Assembly (NCBI GenBank): GCA_038501785.1
Contig: JBAMJR010000051.1
Coordinates: forward strand, 7,455,501 to 7,519,500
Source: Myoxocephalus aenaeus
Lineage: Eukaryota; Chordata; Actinopteri; Perciformes; Cottidae
Length of the DNA stretch: 64,000 bases
Reading direction: 5' to 3'
Positions 27,416 through 37,956 of this stretch are shown here, one piece after another (the first letter of the stretch is position 1; the number at the start of each line of letters is the position of its first letter). Under the pieces are notes generated by a model that saw only the letters and a program-made list of their open reading frames with translations, ran no database searches and was not told where the DNA came from. Made by a program: the position numbers and the translations under genes.

Positions 27416-27900
27416 CGGCGGCTGCGCGAGCGCTTCCGGTTGGGAGCTTTCACAATAAAACCAACACGCGCGGGGACACGTCCGTGTTAACGGCTTGAGT
27501 GACGCGGGTGCTCTTAGTTTGAAAATTGCGTACTGGTATGAATCCGGCCGACTTGACGAGGAGACATGTAAGACGCTAGGAATGCTAACACCGTGAAGCT
27601 AGTAGCCGCGGCCAGCTTGTCAGCGGCGAGTCGGAGGCATGCACACTCAGCATAACAACACCAACTCTGTTTGGTTTACAGACCCACCTGACTAAAAAAT
27701 ATATATGACGTTCTCCGAAGTTGTTGCCGTCAAGTTCCTCTTCTCACTCCGACACGGCGGTGACCAAACATCGGAGGCACAGTTATAATTTTCGGTTTCA
27801 CTGACAGAAGCGACAGCGCTTCCAAATGCCAGCTCGTGCTCTCCTTGTTGATTCCTTTCTCTTGTATCGGAGCCAGACGTCATCGTGTTTGGTCACGTGC
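27416..27900 (-). promoter_or_regulatory. Candidate mafg promoter and noncoding first exon
   Basis: This is a CpG-rich island. On the minus strand, CGCCG|GTAAGTGAC gives a near-consensus splice donor, with the exon ending at 27416. An ETS-type ACCGGAAGCG lies just inside the exon. This would be the noncoding first exon of mafg, whose first coding exon is 10.5 kb downstream. The link is inferred from position and the donor alone. No TATA box is seen. Confidence 0.4.
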
Positions 27901-28485
27901 CTTCATTCATGAAGGATCTTCTTTCCTCGCAAGAAAAAAACACATTTTAACCCAAACAAATATATACCACCTATTACTATACTTTGTAGCTGGTGATCAC
28001 CGTTAGGTGACTGTTAATCTGTACTGCTGGCAATTAACGCGTTCACACCCATAAAATCCAGAACAATTTTTCTTTTTTTAAATATTTATTTATAACATGT
28101 TTTGAAAATATCCTCACCTTCATTGCATCATAAAATATACCATTTAGCACATTCTGTAAGGAAGGTTTAACATAATTTGGAAATTGGAACAGTAACACCG
28201 CTTCCAGAAAGGCATGGCACAGAGCTCATTGTGTCGCTGCATACCACTCAATTGCATTGACAGTTAGTTTAGATTTAGATTTGCCAACTACCATCAGAAA
28301 GGACTGACTGAAGATATAGAAAGAGATTGGAATTATTATTCTAGTCTCGGCTGACAAAGGAAAGTCATTGCATTACAAAAAGGAAATATGGCTCATGATT
28401 CATCATCCCCAACCTAGCAGGGGCTTTTTTTCTTCTTCTAAGTAATCCACTAGGTTAGATTCTCACAGTCGCCAGCCAGTAGTGG

Positions 28486-28491
28486 TTTATT
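28486..28491 (-). terminator. Candidate poly(A) signal of pycr1
   Basis: tttatt on the plus strand (AATAAA on the minus strand) lies about 75 nt beyond the pycr1 stop codon. A further one lies near 28084. Either could be used. Confidence 0.4.
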
Positions 28492-28566
28492 CACAGCATG
28501 TATTGCATCCTCGCTGTTGTGACAGACATTAAAATATTTGTGCAGTGTGACAAAAAAAAAAAAAGA

Positions 28567-31052
28567 TCACTTCTTCTTGGTCCTGGGGTTAGTGCTGAAC
28601 ATACTGATCCCCTGAGATCGAACTCCGACAGGCCCTGCAGTCACTCCTGGCTGCCGCATCACTTTGTCCAGAGTTGTCTTCTTTATGGCAGCTGGCGAGA
28701 TTTTCTCTTGGTCGGCCAAAAACTGAAGTTCCCTTTTTAGGGAAGGGCAGAAACACAAGAGAATTTTACAACATAGTATGAAACATACATATTTAATAAT
28801 ATGCTAAATATGCACATTTAATAATTATCTGATCACTTTGTGACTAGTAACATGAGAAGGACAAAGCTCTCATTGTAACATTATTTGCATATAGCTCCAT
28901 CTACTGTCAGAATTATAAACTTCAAAAGAAATACAACACTTGGCTATTTGAATATGACAATTAACTTGAAAGCATTTCTTGTGTATCCCTATGACAGGAA
29001 ATATGATTTGTTAGTTTGTTTGTCTCACACTCCTGTTATCAACTTACCTAGTCCTAACACATGAGGCCTCTACAGCATTGATGAGGAGGCTGCGGAAGCC
29101 ACCACTCTCCATGACATGCAGGGCGTGGATGGTGGCGCCCCCTGGTGAACACACATTGTCCTTGAGCTGCCCAGGATGTTCCTCTGAGTCTAACAACATC
29201 TTAGCAGCCCCCTTCAAAGAAACACAAAGGGAGATCTACATGAGACTGACACAGTATTGCTGTCATATCCAACTTTCATCTTTTTTTTTCAGGATACTGT
29301 ATATTTCAACTGTGTCTAGAACCAACCAAGACAGACTGCAGCTAACAAAAATTGTGTCTGGATTTATAGAGTCCACAAGGAGAATAAACAATATACTGTG
29401 AACATGGGAATTAAATCATGTCAGAGTGAGTAAAGATCGAATCATTTTCATATGAATCCATCACAGCAAAGCTTTAAAAACGTACTCAAAGCTCCCTAAA
29501 CCAAGAGGAACATAAGAAAACAGGAACCAAAAACATCCAAGAAAGCACATACATGCAACACATACATGTATTTAAAAAATAAATAAAGCTAATACCAGCA
29601 GGGCTTGTGCTCCGAGGTGTATAGCCAGCCTCCTCGGCAGGCCCATTTTCACTCCACCATCAGCGAGAGCATCTACAGCAGTAAACGCCTGAAAGGCCAC
29701 AATCATAGTCGTAAGGATCAGAATTAGGAAGAAAAAACAAAACAAAAAAGACACAAGACTAATTTTTCTAAGTTGCTACAGCAAAGGAAAAACGGTAAAA
29801 CACAATCAACATTATTTAAATGACTCACGTAAGCGGGACCACTGCCGCTGAGGCCGGTGACAGCATCAATTAGGTCTTCTTCCACCTCAGTGCAGTATCC
29901 CACACTGCCCATCAGCTGCTCCAGGAGCCTTCCATCCTCCACTTGTGCATGCGTGCCTGTGGCGTACACGGTGGCCCCCTCACGCACCACCACCGGAGTG
30001 TTTGTCATGCACCGCATCACCTTTGGATCAGGGCGATACTGCTGCAGCTTCTGCAGGGGAATGGAGCAATGCACTGACTGAATTGTCCTCAAATTAAGGG
30101 GGAAAAAGTTTGGCTGAGAGGATGGTTTATGGCTTTTATTTTGAATGAAACCAACATGAATCAAAGTGTATACACTGGTAGATAGAATAGTTGACGTTTA
30201 ATATACATCTACTTAAGACAACACATCTTGGACTTGGAAATGCTTGAAATGTTTCAAGTTCAAGTAGGCAACCAATGACATGTTACAACATGCAAGTGTT
30301 CTGCAGTGTGTGAGCCCAGAAATACAGTGAGAGCCTCGTGTTAAAATAAATCTTGGTTAAATACTATACATGCACTAATGCTTGTCTGTCCAAGAGAGTG
30401 CAATGATTAAGTATTGATTGAATATATGTGATTTTGTCAATATTGTCCAGTTACGTTATTAACAATAACAATATGCCTTGCCTTCTCTATAGAGCTGATG
30501 GTGACACCTGCAGCACAGGACACAATGAGGTGACGATCTTCGATGTCTGGTCCAATCTCATCCAGCACAAAGGGGATGATGTGGGGCTTCACGGCCAGGA
30601 AGAGAACATCACTTTGGCTCACTGTCTCTTTGTTGCTGGTGGTGAAATTGACGCCCAATTTCTGCACAAATGACAATCTTTTCGTAATTTGTCAGAAAGA
30701 AGTATTCACAGGAATTCACAACATGCACGCAAAGGAATATTGGGAAACCTTCAATTATATTCAGAATTAAACAGAGTCACTGAGTACAGTACTGATCCCT
30801 AACTCTCCACCTACCCGCAGTCCCTGTACTGTGAGGAGATCTGTGTCTGGGGAACTGGCTGTGATTCTGTGGGTGGCAATTACGCCTTGAAGGGGGGGCA
30901 ACACGTCCAGAAATAATGTCAGTGTCTGATTGCAATCAACATACATCCACAAGACAAATCGGAATAATACAATTTCCAAACTCACCTGATGCTGCAAAGC
31001 CTCTCACCAGAGCGTGGGCCAGCTGGCCTGCTCCTATGAAGCCCACACTCAT
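28567..31052 (-). CDS. pycr1: Pyrroline-5-carboxylate reductase 1, mitochondrial (Pycr1), 7 exons
   Basis: Pycr1 reduces pyrroline-5-carboxylate to proline with NAD(P)H in mitochondria, the last step of proline synthesis. Exons, 5' to 3': 31052-30986, 30885-30815, 30661-30482, 30050-29829, 29688-29596, 29211-29048 and 28732-28567. They sum to 963 nt, giving 320 residues (human 319). The N-terminus MSVGFIGAGQLAHALVRGF is the Rossmann dinucleotide-binding loop. LSGSGPAY and SPGGATIHALHVMESGGFR mark the C-terminal dimerisation and active-site half. Exon 3 ends ATAGAGAAG followed by GCAAGG, so intron 3 appears to be GC-AG: only this join gives the conserved ISSIEK-KL sequence. A (CA)n array stands 6 nt upstream of the ATG. 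Pycr1 is chosen over Pycr2 on synteny with mafg; the C-terminus diverges between paralogues. Confidence 0.94.
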
Positions 31053-31055
31053 TCT

Positions 31056-31058
<3 letters not shown>

Positions 31059-31117
<59 letters not shown>
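31059..31117. repeat. (TG)n microsatellite abutting the pycr1 start
   Basis: About 29 TG units, seen directly. On the pycr1 strand it reads (CA)n followed by CAGGTAGAATGAG, so it is either 5' UTR or the end of a 5' UTR intron whose AG acceptor is the last CAG of the repeat. Confidence 0.97.
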
Positions 31118-31119
<2 letters not shown>

Positions 31120-32776
31120 AGGGTGGAAAACATTAGCAGGGATGAATCCACGGCATCGCAACAAAGACAGGTGGTTTACTCCAAACCGCGTGCAGCTTGC
31201 AACCCCCAGTATGCATACCATGTTGTGCTGTAACGCCAGTTGTTGGTAAACACACTTCTACTTCCTGGTTAAACGAAGCTAAGGACATTTCTAAACACAC
31301 GGTGGCAGCGGCCATATTGTTGTACAGTGAATACATTCGCAGAGGAAAGACTTACGAATAAACTGAAGGAGGCCACAGCCGACCGATACAGCGACAGTTT
31401 CTTCACACAAAACACCTGCGGTTACGACAACTGTCAACGTGGGCCGACGGTCGCGCGCCCTACTCTACCTGTCGCGAGAAAATTAACTGACAAGCGAGCG
31501 AGCCAATGAGAGTGTGTGTTTTGGGAAACGCGTCACACGTTCGACCAATCACAGCGGTGTTGATGAAATCCTCGAGGCGGGTTCTGTTAAACCTGTTGCG
31601 TCAGATTGTGATGCAGAAAAGTTGGTGAGAGTGCCAGGAAGTTACTTTACTATCACCTGCTGGATGAGACCCTGAAGGACATGGTAGATAGAGAGTGACC
31701 CAGTGACCTGTAGCCCAGTTATCAGTAAGTAATATTGTTGTTGTTTTTTATCTTCAGTACCTGTATTGAGCAACAACATGTCATGTCGTTTATTTTGTGC
31801 ATGTATGTTAAACAAAAACACTTGAAGAAGTAGAGTAGGGATTTACTTTCAAGGTGGAGAAGGGGAACAATTAGGCCTGAAGAGGTCAAACTCCTGCAAC
31901 ACTTGTAGATTAGACCAACGCCTTTCGGCTTGTGTCCTTCACCAGGGTCATCATGAAACATTAGAAAGGACATTTACATAGAGTAGGTATGACGCAAAAG
32001 GAACACAGTTGACGATGATAAATAAATCTACTTTAAGTTGCTAAATTGTTCACCAGTTTGGTGTGGAAGCGTGCAACCAACAAAAATGCCTCTCATAGAG
32101 TACGTATGTCATTTAACAGATTTATAAATGACTCTAGTGCACATATTGAAGGATCACGTTCATTTGATTTAATCAGCCTATAAATCACATGTACTTTAAT
32201 CAACATAACTACCAATTTCATTTTTTATTTGAACCTTTGCCAATATACAAATGAGATTTATGATGCCTTTGTGATAGAGGAGTCTTCTGTCTTCTGGAAG
32301 TTGAGAGGTACGGTTTGCGTTTCAATTTAGACATTACTTCATGCAAAAGTATACAGAAATCAAAAAGACCAGTAAAACATGTTATTTGATTCCATTTTTA
32401 TTAACCATGAAACACATCAGAAATATAGCAAAAGATGAGATTACACGACATGACTGTGCTTATCCCAAATACAATACAATTATACTGTTGTATTCATGTA
32501 TAAGATACATTAAACATTCAGTGGATGACAGAACAAAGCCTAATGAACTTCAACCTTTGGCATTACATCTGTGCAGGAAAGAATATAAAAATGTGTAGAA
32601 AGCTGAAACCAAAAGCAAAGTTCAGTGCATACTGTAGACTTAACATGCCATTCATCTCTATGAGAAATATATTCATAATTTTTACTTTTTACATACATTT
32701 GAAAGCATATATTAATACATAAATAAATTGTTCAGCCTCTGTACTCTGACATAACACTGTTCTGATATTCCAAACA
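31120..32776. other. pycr1 5' flank and intergenic stretch
   Basis: 31.3-31.6 kb is GC-richer with many CpGs and is the probable pycr1 promoter and 5' UTR exon. 31.6-32.7 kb is AT-rich. A repeat fragment with a hammerhead-like core lies at 31.92-31.95 kb. No coding sequence is recognised. Confidence 0.45.
31916..31950 (-). ncRNA. Degenerate hammerhead-like core in a repeat fragment
   Basis: On the minus strand a CTGGTGA box (31945-31939) is followed after 12 nt by GAAA (31926-31923) and then GGCGTTGGTC. The layout and spacing resemble a hammerhead ribozyme core (CUGAUGA, stem II, GAAA, stem III), but the first box has one substitution, A to G. It is probably inactive and a relative of the 59.9 kb copy. 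Confidence 0.25.
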
Positions 32777-32959
32777 TTACCCCACACTCATAGGCCCATC
32801 CTGTATACCACCACCCGAGGTCTGTGGAGCGTATGTGGCACTGAGGTGGACATACCTCCCGGGGTCCTCTGTGGACAAAGATGCTGAGATCAGCCCACCG
32901 GCGCACCTGGCAGTCTCTCCCTGGTAGGTCACAGCAGAACTGGGCAAAGACCTTTTAGG
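32777..32959 (-). other. Unidentified exon-like open frame (possible orphan terminal exon)
   Basis: On the minus strand, a pyrimidine-rich tract ending in TATAAG is followed by 60 open codons, PKRSLPSSAV to QDGPMSVG, and a TAA stop. The stretch is clearly GC-richer than its surroundings, like an exon. I recognise no family and see no upstream exon to join. A second frame on the same strand is open across most of the same bases, which weakens the coding case. It could also be conserved 3' UTR of myadml2, whose stop lies about 190 nt upstream. Confidence 0.2.
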
Positions 32960-33099
32960 CTTATAAAAAAGGGGGAAATACTGTCAGTTTTTCTGCCTAC
33001 AGGCAAAATTCTATAAAAAATACTGATAATAAAAGAAATGCCACACATAGATATGACACCATCTATGAATCCAAGGGAATTATTCCGTCACACTCATCG

Positions 33100-33105
33100 T
33101 TTATT
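33100..33105 (-). terminator. Candidate poly(A) signal of myadml2
   Basis: tttatt on the plus strand (AATAAA on the minus strand) lies about 45 nt past the myadml2 stop. If used it gives a very short 3' UTR and would exclude the exon-like stretch at 32.8 kb from the transcript. Confidence 0.3.
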
Positions 33106-33147
33106 TGTTTTTCTTTTAATCTAAACAGTCTTCATGGGAGGAGGGGT

Positions 33148-34059
33148 TCAGACAGCAGAGCTGGAGACAAAGCGAATCCTCTGGGAGTAAACGAGGTCCA
33201 CAAAATATAGGATCATGTTGACGTTGGTGAACACGGCCACCACTAGCTTACTGTCCCAGGCACATTCTCCGCGGGGGCAGTCCTCAGGACGAGTAGTGTT
33301 GCCGTACTTTTTGTCAAAGCTGAAGATGGGCCAGACCAGTGCAGTGCTGAGGTAGAGGATCACAGCGAAGAAGGTGTAGACGATCACAAACCGATCAAAG
33401 GGGAACCGCAGGGCAGCGGTCCGACCAGAAACAGTCAATACGACCACTACGAACGTGATAGTGAAGCACAGGCTGTACACCACCACGCAGTACTGGGTGG
33501 CAATGTAGAGGGTGTACTCGCTGTCATTGGCCAAGGCTCCGAAAATAATGCAGGCCACAAAACCCTGGACCACCTTGAGCAGCCCAGACACAGTGGCCAT
33601 GTAACCCACCACAGCCCCTGGCTTGGCTCGAGTTAGGAACACCTCAGCACCATAGGGGAAGCAGCAGACACTGGAGCAGACGGTGACAGCAATGCGGTAG
33701 ATTTGGGCTTCACAGTCCTCATCGAGGCACTCTGTTTGGAGGAAGTAAACCGGGTAGACCACAGAGGCAGTGATGTACATGAGCGTTGCCAGCATGGCAA
33801 ACGCCACGGTGAAGTTATCCCAGGAAATGGGCATGCACGCGTGCAGCCGCGTGATGTCCAAGGTGAACACAACCAGTGTGACCGCAAAGCAGAAGCACCA
33901 GACGAACATGCAGAAGGTTCCATAGGTGGCGCTGTAGTCTGCGCCGTGGGACACGAGGGACATTATGGTGCAACCAAGTAGCAGCTGGCATATTCGGGCT
34001 GCACCTAAAGGTGACAGCACAGCTTCTTTGTTGAGGTAGTGTCCGCCATGAGAATCCAT
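33148..34059 (-). CDS. myadml2: Myeloid-associated differentiation marker-like protein 2 (Myadml2)
   Basis: A single coding exon of 303 residues (human about 307). It is a polytopic membrane protein with two MARVEL domains. I see about eight hydrophobic segments, starting with a helix at roughly 18-36 and ending with one near 275-295. Two extracytoplasmic loops are cysteine-rich: TECLDEDCE in the first half and a PEDCPRGEC loop near 257-265 in the second, a layout typical of MYADM proteins. The start ATG sits in a strong context (CACACCATGG). A TATA box lies about 140 bp upstream, so the gene probably has no 5' UTR intron. It lies between pycr1 and notum as in mammals. The molecular function of Myadml2 is not established; expression in mammals is reported as muscle-enriched. 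Confidence 0.93.
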   Translation of the reverse strand: MDSHGGHYLNKEAVLSPLGAARICQLLLGCTIMSLVSHGADYSATYGTFCMFVWCFCFAVTLVVFTLDITRLHACMPISWDNFTVAFAMLATLMYITASVVYPVYFLQTECLDEDCEAQIYRIAVTVCSSVCCFPYGAEVFLTRAKPGAVVGYMATVSGLLKVVQGFVACIIFGALANDSEYTLYIATQYCVVVYSLCFTITFVVVVLTVSGRTAALRFPFDRFVIVYTFFAVILYLSTALVWPIFSFDKKYGNTTRPEDCPRGECAWDSKLVVAVFTNVNMILYFVDLVYSQRIRFVSSSAV

Positions 34060-34196
34060 GGTGTGCGTTGTCTCGCCGAGGCAGCTGCTTTTCTTGGGCA
34101 GACTCTTGACGTCCTGTTCTCTGACTTGGTGTCCTTGTGGCTGACTCTTTTTTTCTTCTTTTCTTCTTCCCAGACCTCACCCTTTCCTTGGGTGCC

Positions 34197-34204
34197 TTTT
34201 TATA
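34197..34204 (-). promoter_or_regulatory. TATA box of myadml2
   Basis: On the minus strand the sequence reads CTATAAAAAGG, a near-perfect TATA box. The expected start of transcription is about 34170, giving a leader of about 110 nt to the ATG at 34059. Confidence 0.6.
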
Positions 34205-34991
34205 GATGGTCCTTAATTACAAATGTCTGTAATTCTTTCCTGAGCTTGCTTTGTAATTACAGTAGGCGGCGTAAGATGAAGTCACATTTATACACTGCTA
34301 TGTAGAAGTTACTAGAGTAGCTTGTTTTAGTAAAGGGTATTTAATTAGAGCTTGAAATAAGATATATGTGTACTTTTTGTTTGTTTGTTTGTTTCAAAGT
34401 AATATCTCTACTCGGCTACACAAGTCTATAAACTATGAACACAGAGTATAATTCCAGTAAATCACATAGCACTGGTATCAGTCATTTGTATAGTGTTTAA
34501 AAAATGTTTTCGAGATGAAGTTCTTGATCCTGGTCTTACTCAAAGCTGTAGTGTACGTCCTCATAAATCTTGGTTTCCCTTGCTTGCTCTCTTCAATCAC
34601 CGAGTTGTCCAGTGTATCAAAAGTCCAAAGTGGAGTAAGGTCCTCTAAAAGTCATATCCAGTGATCAATCTTCCAACAATAGCCCCCAGTGCCGAACAGG
34701 TGGACTAGTTTGTTGTCCTGTCAGTCAAGTTCCATTACTCAGTGATTTGGTTTCTGTAATTTCTTCACTGTCGGCCCTGAACTGCTCATCAAAATCACTC
34801 AAACGGTTGGCTCTGTCTCTTGCTCTTTGTCCTGCTGTCTCTGTCTCCTTCTGCCTCTTGGATTGGGTCTCCCACTCTTTCTTGCTCTCACAAACACACA
34901 CCCTCTCCCTTCTGTGTGTGTCAGTGGACTGCAAGAGGTGGTTGGTTAAATGAAAGTGTGTGCCATGCCCAGGATACAGGCCTCGCCAGCT

Positions 34992-35001
34992 CTATAAATA
35001 G
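34992..35001. promoter_or_regulatory. MEF2-type site CTATAAATAG
   Basis: The ten bases match the MEF2 consensus CTA(A/T)4TAG exactly and can also be read as a TATA-like element. The site is 0.93 kb upstream of the myadml2 start, in line with reported muscle expression. Function is inferred from the motif only. Confidence 0.3.
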
Positions 35002-35736
35002 GGGGTCTATATTCCACAGAAGGGTGGGAGGCTACATGTGGCAGGCAGTATGGGAGTCGTATTTCTAGGGAGAACCCAGAGAGGCTGAGTCAGAGCCCCC
35101 TCAGTAAGAAACTGGCATTTATACCGGTGTAATGACAGGGAGCGAGGCTTAGACTCCCATTAGAGGCAGAAATTGCATACAGGTCCAGAGGGATGATTAT
35201 GATTATGTGATTGCAGATTTGAGCGATGCATGGAAGAGAAGTGGGAATAAATTAGTAGTTACTTAAAATACTTTAACCTGAGGTATTAGTATGCTGTGAT
35301 GTTTGATTTACAGTGTGTCAGGTGAACATATTCATTATATTATACAGCATGTGAAGTCTAGTATCGCAAAAACACACTTCTAATAGCTGAGAGTAATCAC
35401 TCAAAACAGCTGCAATATTCCTGTTGGCCAGTTCCTGAGACTGCAAAGAAGCATATTGTTACGGACATTGGGATCCATTATCCAATAGGTTTGAAATCAT
35501 CATCATCATCATATTTCACCTGTCCTAGGTTGTTATATGTGTGTTTCCCTTATGGCTGTGACCAATTTTAGCAGTAATTTTAGCAGTGTCGAAAATGTAA
35601 TCTGTCTGTTATAGGCTGCAAATCCCCTGTAACCAGTCAGCGGACCCCTTGTTTCTTTTGGAAGTTATATTTTAGCGCTGCGTTCGGCACATCGACGTGG
35701 CCCAAACTAGGAATGTGACGTACTTGATGTGTACAG

Positions 35737-35890
35737 ATGGCTGTGGCTCAGCAGGTAGAGCGGGGCGAGCATTAAACACAGGGTTGCTGGCTCTTTCTGA
35801 CCACATGTGGAACTGTCCTCGAGCAGGAAACTGAACCCAACTGCTCCTGGTGGTTAGGCCAGTGCCTTGCATTGCCATGTGTGTAATGTT
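35737..35890 (+). mobile_element. tRNA-derived SINE
   Basis: The head ggctgtggctcagcaggtag carries a pol III A box, followed about 40 nt later by a B-box-like gggttgctggctc. Then come tcctcgagcaggaaactgaa, ctgctcctggtggttaggcc and agtgccttgcattgcca. This is the order of the common teleost SINE body. It is not a functional tRNA gene: the cloverleaf does not close and no acceptor stem pairs. Confidence 0.65.
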
Positions 35891-37956
35891 AGAAGACTTA
35901 TTGTAGACTGGTTATATAAAGTTTGATGTTCATCAGGTAATTTCCTATTAGAAATAAGTAATTTTTTATAAAATAAAAACGCCAACATTTCACACTTTCA
36001 CATTACCTACTGACCTGACAAAAGCTGCACAACTATAAGGTGTTTTAAAAACCTTTAACTGACAGATTGTGTACACTAAGCCTCATATCTGTTATCAGAT
36101 ACATCAAAATGGTGACAGACTGTGTTGAAGCCAGAGGGAGCTGTTGACCTTACCTCCTGCTAAAGGTTTTTGTGCGGTGAGTGTACAATGGGAATGAGAA
36201 TTGAGCAAATACTACTACTGCTACTACTATTACTACTACTACTCCTTTCGGTAATAATACAAATACTATAAATAATATTACAAACAATTAATAACAACAA
36301 GACTGCACAGCAATATTTACCTTGTAGTATATGTAATGTGTCTTTTCTTTTCGGTCTGATACAAAGACATGCAATCAACACAAGGAGAAAAACAGCAATG
36401 TATTTACAATTTACAAAGAATCACTTCTCTGTGAAAATAGCACTTATAAATATGATTTACATAACAAAATAAATATGTAAATTACCAATGTAGCTTGAGT
36501 TTTTTTTTCTGTTAAAAAATATGTTACAGAATAAAATTACAAGTAGTAATACGGGTCCTTCTCTGGTGTGATGCGAAATAGAGGTCCTTTAAAAACATCA
36601 TTTATAAAGACATCATTACATACAACACTGTCATTATATTAAAACGTGATCTCTATTATGAAATATAGGAAGGGAGTTACAATAGTGAACACTTGAAAGA
36701 ACCTATACAAATACTCAAAAAATATACAATACACGTAATTTGTCTCCCTTTAAATGTTCCTTGCATTGATCTGAGGATTGCTGAGCTACTGACCTAGCAT
36801 GCATGTGTACCTATGTCTGGCTTTGAACCATCCTCTTGAGAAAGAGGTACAGACTAGATGTAACGGCACTGTGGTGTATGTATAGCTATGATAGATCTGT
36901 AAAGTGTTTCTCTGTCCACTTTAGCACCACAATCTTCAGCTTCAGCAGACGACTAAACCTTTGTGGCATCTTCACAGCTGTCCAAACTGAAAATATGGTG
37001 CTCAGATTTCAACACTATCACGTACGAGTTACTTACTACTAATCTTTTCTCTTAACCCACATTGATCACAACAACATGTATTTTGTTTCTGTCTTTTGTT
37101 CTTTTTGGCTAATTTCTTTAGCAAGGAATGACATTTGATATTTGTCTGTTTTAATTTCTGAAGCCTATTGTTTTCTTCAATTTTCTTCAATTTATGAATT
37201 GTACCTTTTTACTTTTAAATCTCATTATTACTCGACATTTGGCAATAGTGTCTTTGTTACATTCGTGGCAATAAAACATAATGAATGGAAAAAAACAAAC
37301 ATTCATGTTAATCCAATTTATACTAAATGCTGATTAGAGGAGTATTCGTGCCTCGCTACTGTTTTTGCAATTATTTAAGTAAATACAAAATTTCCTTTCC
37401 GATCCAGTGCCTTTCTCACCTCATCTGTTATCTGTTACTCGATGAAGGTTTTTGTGTGATGAGAAACTATAAAACAGTTGTTTTATTTTAAATTAGATTC
37501 CTTATATACTCTAGTGACTACTGAACAAAGACAGCATCCTTATGTCATTGTGGTGTTTTCTTTTTTTTAAACAATGACTAAATATAATCTATGGAAGGAT
37601 GAAAATATTTAAATGATAAAACAACAATGAACATCCTTAAAACTGGATTACATTTGTGATATTTTTTTCTTTTACAGAGCAAAAGATAATTTAAATGGAG
37701 AGTAGCAGAGAGTTGTGCCTTGTCGTGGTGCCGTGTTGCCCCTGTACTTGTCACCAGTTGTGAGTAAAAGGGATTGTAGAACAAATAAAAGCCCCTGAGG
37801 CTCGAACTAAAGCGAAGAAGAGGTCAGAGGGGAGTTGACTATAGGTAGAATGGGTTGTGAAGGAGGAATTGGAGGTATCAGCCATGGGAGACTGGCCAGA
37901 GACCAGCCAGCCCTGCGTGGGCTTAGCTTGGAGATGCTGTTTGTATGTATGTCCCT

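Larger units (their letters stand above)
34205..37956. other. Intergenic stretch between notum and myadml2
   Basis: No gene is recognised. The high-coordinate end probably holds the notum 3' UTR. The rest contains a MEF2-like site at 34992-35001, a SINE at 35.74-35.89 kb, a (TTTG)n run near 34376 and short ACT/ATT runs near 36.2 kb. Confidence 0.5.

Noticed and set aside
32712..32906. Minus-strand frame RRWADLSIFVHRG... overlapping the orphan exon-like stretch
   Set aside because: It lacks a recognised family and overlaps the other frame; probably open by base composition.
34725..34934. Open frame rich in K, E, R and Q on the minus strand
   Set aside because: It has no ATG start, is low in complexity and lies in the 5' flank of myadml2.
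35737..35810. Possible tRNA gene (A-box and B-box-like text)
   Set aside because: No closed cloverleaf, and the downstream body matches a SINE.
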